The notes under the pieces are model-generated. The model was not told the DNA's origin, ran no database searches, and saw only the letters and a program-made list of their open reading frames with translations. A DNA stretch of 19,302 bases from an uncultured Colwellia sp. Lineage in GTDB: Bacteria > Pseudomonadota > Gammaproteobacteria > Enterobacterales > Alteromonadaceae. Position numbers and translations under genes: made by a program. The stretch is from positions 1 to 19,302 of the forward strand of contig CAJWBY010000082.1 in the NCBI GenBank assembly GCA_913020705.1, given 5' to 3'. Position 1 is the first letter of the stretch, and the number at the start of each line of letters is the position of its first letter. Of the stretch, positions 17,421-19,302 are shown in pieces.

Positions 17421-17454
17421 GGGTATTAGTTGAGCTTTACGGCAACTGATACCC
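17421..17454. other. Long hairpin just beyond the LysR gene end
   Basis: GGGTATTAGTTG (17421-17432) pairs with CAACTGATACCC (17443-17454) over 12 bp with a single G-T mismatch and a 10-base loop. It lies 18 bp past the LysR stop codon on that gene's downstream side, so it may end or stabilise its message. No T-run follows on the minus strand, so it is not a textbook terminator. Confidence 0.45.
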
Positions 17455-17471
17455 AAAAGGAGACCTTAACC

Positions 17472-18374
17472 TCATAACATTTTTACAACATCCAAATGTT
17501 TTTGTAATATTGATTTCACTAATTCAAAACGTGCAGGTAGTACTCTGTTTCTCTTAGTTACCATATATAATGTTTGCATTACTGGCTTTTTTGGGGAGAA
17601 TATTTTTAACTGTTGAGGTTCTTGAAAAGTATCTACTGCACTTTTTGGTAACACGGTAAAGCCTAACCCTTTGGCTACAGGATGCAATATTTGGCTTATT
17701 TGATTTACATAACCAGTAACTGGGATCTCCTTAATACTCAAGTGAGTAAAATATGATTCCTGACTATGTGCTAAATAAAGAGATAAATAATGTTCTGCAT
17801 CAGGGTGATCAATAAGACCAAGCTCGGTTAATAAATTTTTGCCATAAACGTCAGCTTCAACACTAGCGGGAAGCACTAAGCAAAGTTGCTCTCGGCCAAG
17901 TTCCACTACATCAAATAGACTATGGTTTGGCGCATCAGTGATGATACCAAGGTCAATTATTCCCGTTTGTATTTCATTTAATATCTGATGATTAGGAGCA
18001 GCTTTTAGTTTAACAACAATCTGAGGGTGTCGAACTTGTAAATCTAATAACTTAGCATAAAGCATCAGTGCAAGTGCCCCAGAGCAAGCTAAAGTACAAT
18101 CTCCAGAAAGCGGGTCGTCGAACGCTAACATTTCCATTAACCCTTGCTCATTTTTAACTAATTGTCCTGCATATTGATAAACTATACTGCCTTGCTCAGT
18201 TACTTCGAAGCTCTTTTTTTCTCTGCGAATTAAGGAATGGCCGCATGCTTTTTCAAGTTTACTAATATGCTGGCTGACCCCAGGCTGAGTCATAAATAAC
18301 TTTTCAGCAGTTTTCGTAAAATGCCCCATATCAACGAGCGTTACAAACGTATTTAACCAAGTAGGGTTTAGCAT
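17472..18374 (-). CDS. LysR-family transcription regulator
   Basis: A 300-residue regulator of normal LysR length. Residues 1-62 form the winged helix-turn-helix: WLNTFVTLVDMGHFTKTAEKL, MTQPGVSQHISKLEKACG (turn and recognition helix) and SLIRREKKSFEVTEQG (wing). A linker helix follows, then a two-lobed effector-binding domain from about residue 88, with DLGIITDAP and GLGFTVLPKSA as typical strands of the two lobes. Such proteins act as tetramers, activating a divergent gene in response to a small ligand and repressing themselves. Here the divergent gene is a VOC/glyoxalase-like gene starting 128 bp away, which is the likely target. The ligand cannot be told from the sequence. The start is well placed, because the helix-turn-helix begins almost at residue 1. 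Confidence 0.95.
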   Translation of the reverse strand: MLNPTWLNTFVTLVDMGHFTKTAEKLFMTQPGVSQHISKLEKACGHSLIRREKKSFEVTEQGSIVYQYAGQLVKNEQGLMEMLAFDDPLSGDCTLACSGALALMLYAKLLDLQVRHPQIVVKLKAAPNHQILNEIQTGIIDLGIITDAPNHSLFDVVELGREQLCLVLPASVEADVYGKNLLTELGLIDHPDAEHYLSLYLAHSQESYFTHLSIKEIPVTGYVNQISQILHPVAKGLGFTVLPKSAVDTFQEPQQLKIFSPKKPVMQTLYMVTKRNRVLPARFELVKSILQKHLDVVKML

Positions 18375-18394
18375 TACTAATCATCCATAACAAT

Positions 18395-18425
18395 AAATTA
18401 TCATTTTAATTATAATTGATAATTT
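18395..18425. promoter_or_regulatory. Candidate LysR operator in the divergent gap
   Basis: AAATTATCA (18395-18403) and TGATAATTT (18417-18425) form a perfect 9-bp inverted repeat with a 13-bp spacer. It lies 20 bp upstream of the LysR start and about 80 bp before the VOC gene. It contains ATC...GAT half-sites as in LysR boxes, although with a wider spacer than the usual T-N11-A. The location between a LysR gene and a divergent target supports the call, but the surrounding sequence is very AT-rich. Confidence 0.45.
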
Positions 18426-18502
18426 CAAATAATAAATAATATTCCATACAATAACTTCATTAAATTAAATCACGAATTAAACAACTAGGTTTGGAGCAAA
18501 TT

Positions 18503-18989
18503 ATGAAAATGAATCATGTAGGTCTTATGGTTGGCGATATGGATAAAGCCGTTGAGTTTTATACTAAAGCGCTTGGTCTTAAAATTGTAATGGGAAACAC
18601 TAAGGTAAAAGAAGAGCGTGAAACAGCCATAGGCAGAATGTGTGTGGCTATTTTTTGGTGAAGGCTTTAAAGGCTTTAACATTGCACACCTAGTTACGAC
18701 TGACGGAATTGGTGTTGAAATGTTTGAAATGAAAGAGCGTCAAGAACGTCACGAAGTTGATTTCACACGCCTTGGTATATTCCACTTTTGTCTTCAAACA
18801 GATGACTTCGAAGGTGCTATTGCTCGCACTGAACAATATGGCGGTAAAGTGCGTATGGACATTATGCGCTACCATCCAGAAGACGAAAGTAAGCAAGCAA
18901 AAATGGTTTACTTAGAAGACCCGTTTGGTAATTTGTTTGAGCTTTACTCGCACTCTTATGAAGAAACTTACGCTTCTGATTATGAGTAA
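18503..18989 (+). pseudogene. VOC-family (glyoxalase/dioxygenase-fold) protein, frameshifted
   Basis: GGAG at 18493-18496, 6 bases before ATG 18503, starts a frame MKMNHVGLMVGDMDKAVEFYTKALGLKIV..., the classic first beta-alpha unit of a VOC protein. It runs to ...GRMCVAIFW and stops at TGA 18659-18661. The rest of the domain continues in the next frame, from about 18654 to TAA/18989: GEGFKGFNIAHLVTTDG, RLGIFHFCLQTDDFEGAIART and YLEDPFGNLFELYSHS. Removing one T from the T6 run at 18651-18656 joins them as ...CVAIFGEGFKGF..., giving about 161 residues, a normal size. Likely metal ligands are kept: His5, His in GIFHF and Glu in FELYS. VOC enzymes act on small metabolites (glyoxalase, dioxygenase, resistance); the substrate is unknown. 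The gene diverges from the LysR regulator and is probably controlled by it. Both halves look well conserved, which points to a recent lesion or a homopolymer error rather than long decay. Confidence 0.88.
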
Positions 18990-19302
18990 TCTACGAGCAT
19001 AAAAGTCCAATAAGGGGGAGTCCCCCCTTATTAAGCTGCTTACTGACATTTATTCTGAAATTTTAAAAATATGGGTATTCCTTGTAGATAGTTAGCAATA
19101 GAAGTTTAGCCAAAGTAGATTTACACAGTCGGACCTCCACTTTCACTCTAAACAGTCGCAGATCATCAATTGGTATTCATGTTCGTTTAGTTGTGTCCGT
19201 TGCCGTTAGAGAAGCAATGTGTAACGTCAGCTCTACGCCCTGAGACCTTTAACAAGCTTTTTCTTTAAAAAGTAATGGGGAATTCCTATCGCTCAATGCT
19301 TT
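18990..19302. other. Right-end sequence without a recognised gene
   Basis: Apart from the hairpin at 19009-19032, I find no open frame with a ribosome site on either strand in these last 313 bp. Base composition from about 19120 to 19240 is somewhat more GC-rich than the other gaps, which could mean a decayed gene, a repeat, or the control region of a gene beyond the window. I cannot decide which. Confidence 0.4.
19009..19032 (+). terminator. Hairpin after the VOC gene, probable terminator
   Basis: AATAAGGGGG (19009-19018) and CCCCCTTATT (19023-19032) form a perfect 10-bp stem with a 4-base loop AGTC, 19 bp past the stop codon. The stem is strong, but the following sequence AAGCTG lacks a T-run, so termination may be weak or need Rho. 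Confidence 0.6.

Larger units (their letters stand above)
17075..17471. other. Intergenic region between convergent chemoreceptor and LysR genes
   Basis: This 397-bp gap contains the chemoreceptor terminator, a diverged copy of the post-terminator block (17186-17210), a short direct repeat of ATACCCCG at 17252-17259 and 17264-17271, and a long hairpin at 17421-17454. The middle (about 17295-17345) is almost pure A/T. I see no gene here that I can support. Confidence 0.5.

Noticed and set aside
18642..18989. VOC C-terminal part as a stand-alone protein starting at GTG 18642
   Set aside because: It lacks the first beta-alpha unit of the VOC fold, which is present just upstream in another frame with a proper ribosome site. 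A frameshift is the simpler explanation.

Overview
The window is AT-rich (by eye well under 45% GC) and looks chromosomal, from a marine Gammaproteobacterium of the Alteromonadales, most like Colwellia or Thalassotalea. The clues are the low GC, two large subtilases with GlyGly-CTERM tails (a sorting signal typical of Vibrio, Shewanella and Colwellia), a CadC/ToxR-type regulator with a TolB-like sensor, a NIT-type chemoreceptor and an Alteromonadales-style set of regulators. The genus is an inference. I see no phage, insertion sequence, CRISPR array, rRNA or tRNA.

Layout. Positions 1-124 hold the start of a leftward gene for an exported protein. Positions 544-3880 hold a rightward pair: an acetoacetate-decarboxylase-like protein and a large FAD-dependent, phytoene-desaturase-like oxidoreductase. 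They end in a strong hairpin terminator inside a 106-bp repeat. A leftward transmembrane winged-helix regulator (4169-6247) is divergent from two long rightward subtilase genes (6732-10460 and 10503-14594). The second subtilase is followed by a second copy of the same 106-bp terminator repeat. Next come a methyl-accepting chemotaxis protein broken by an in-frame TAA (15092-17074), a third related terminator, a leftward LysR regulator (17472-18374), and a divergent VOC/glyoxalase gene broken by a one-base frameshift in a T6 run (18503-18989).

The most unusual feature is the subtilase pair. The upstream member keeps the S8 fold signature, but all three catalytic residues and the oxyanion-hole Asn are replaced (Asp to Gly178, His to Ser249, Asn to Arg346, Ser to Thr424). 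It is a pseudoprotease. The downstream member has an intact Asp202/His289/Asn407/Ser660 set and a PA-like insertion. Both have signal peptides and GlyGly-CTERM tails, lie 42 bp apart on one strand, and share a divergent regulator with its own periplasmic beta-propeller. A testable reading is a surface protease/pseudoprotease partnership under a dedicated sensor-regulator. This module lies between two direct repeats about 10.8 kb apart.

The two interrupted genes near the right end (MCP and VOC) each need a single-base change to be restored. They may be recent pseudogenes or sequence errors.
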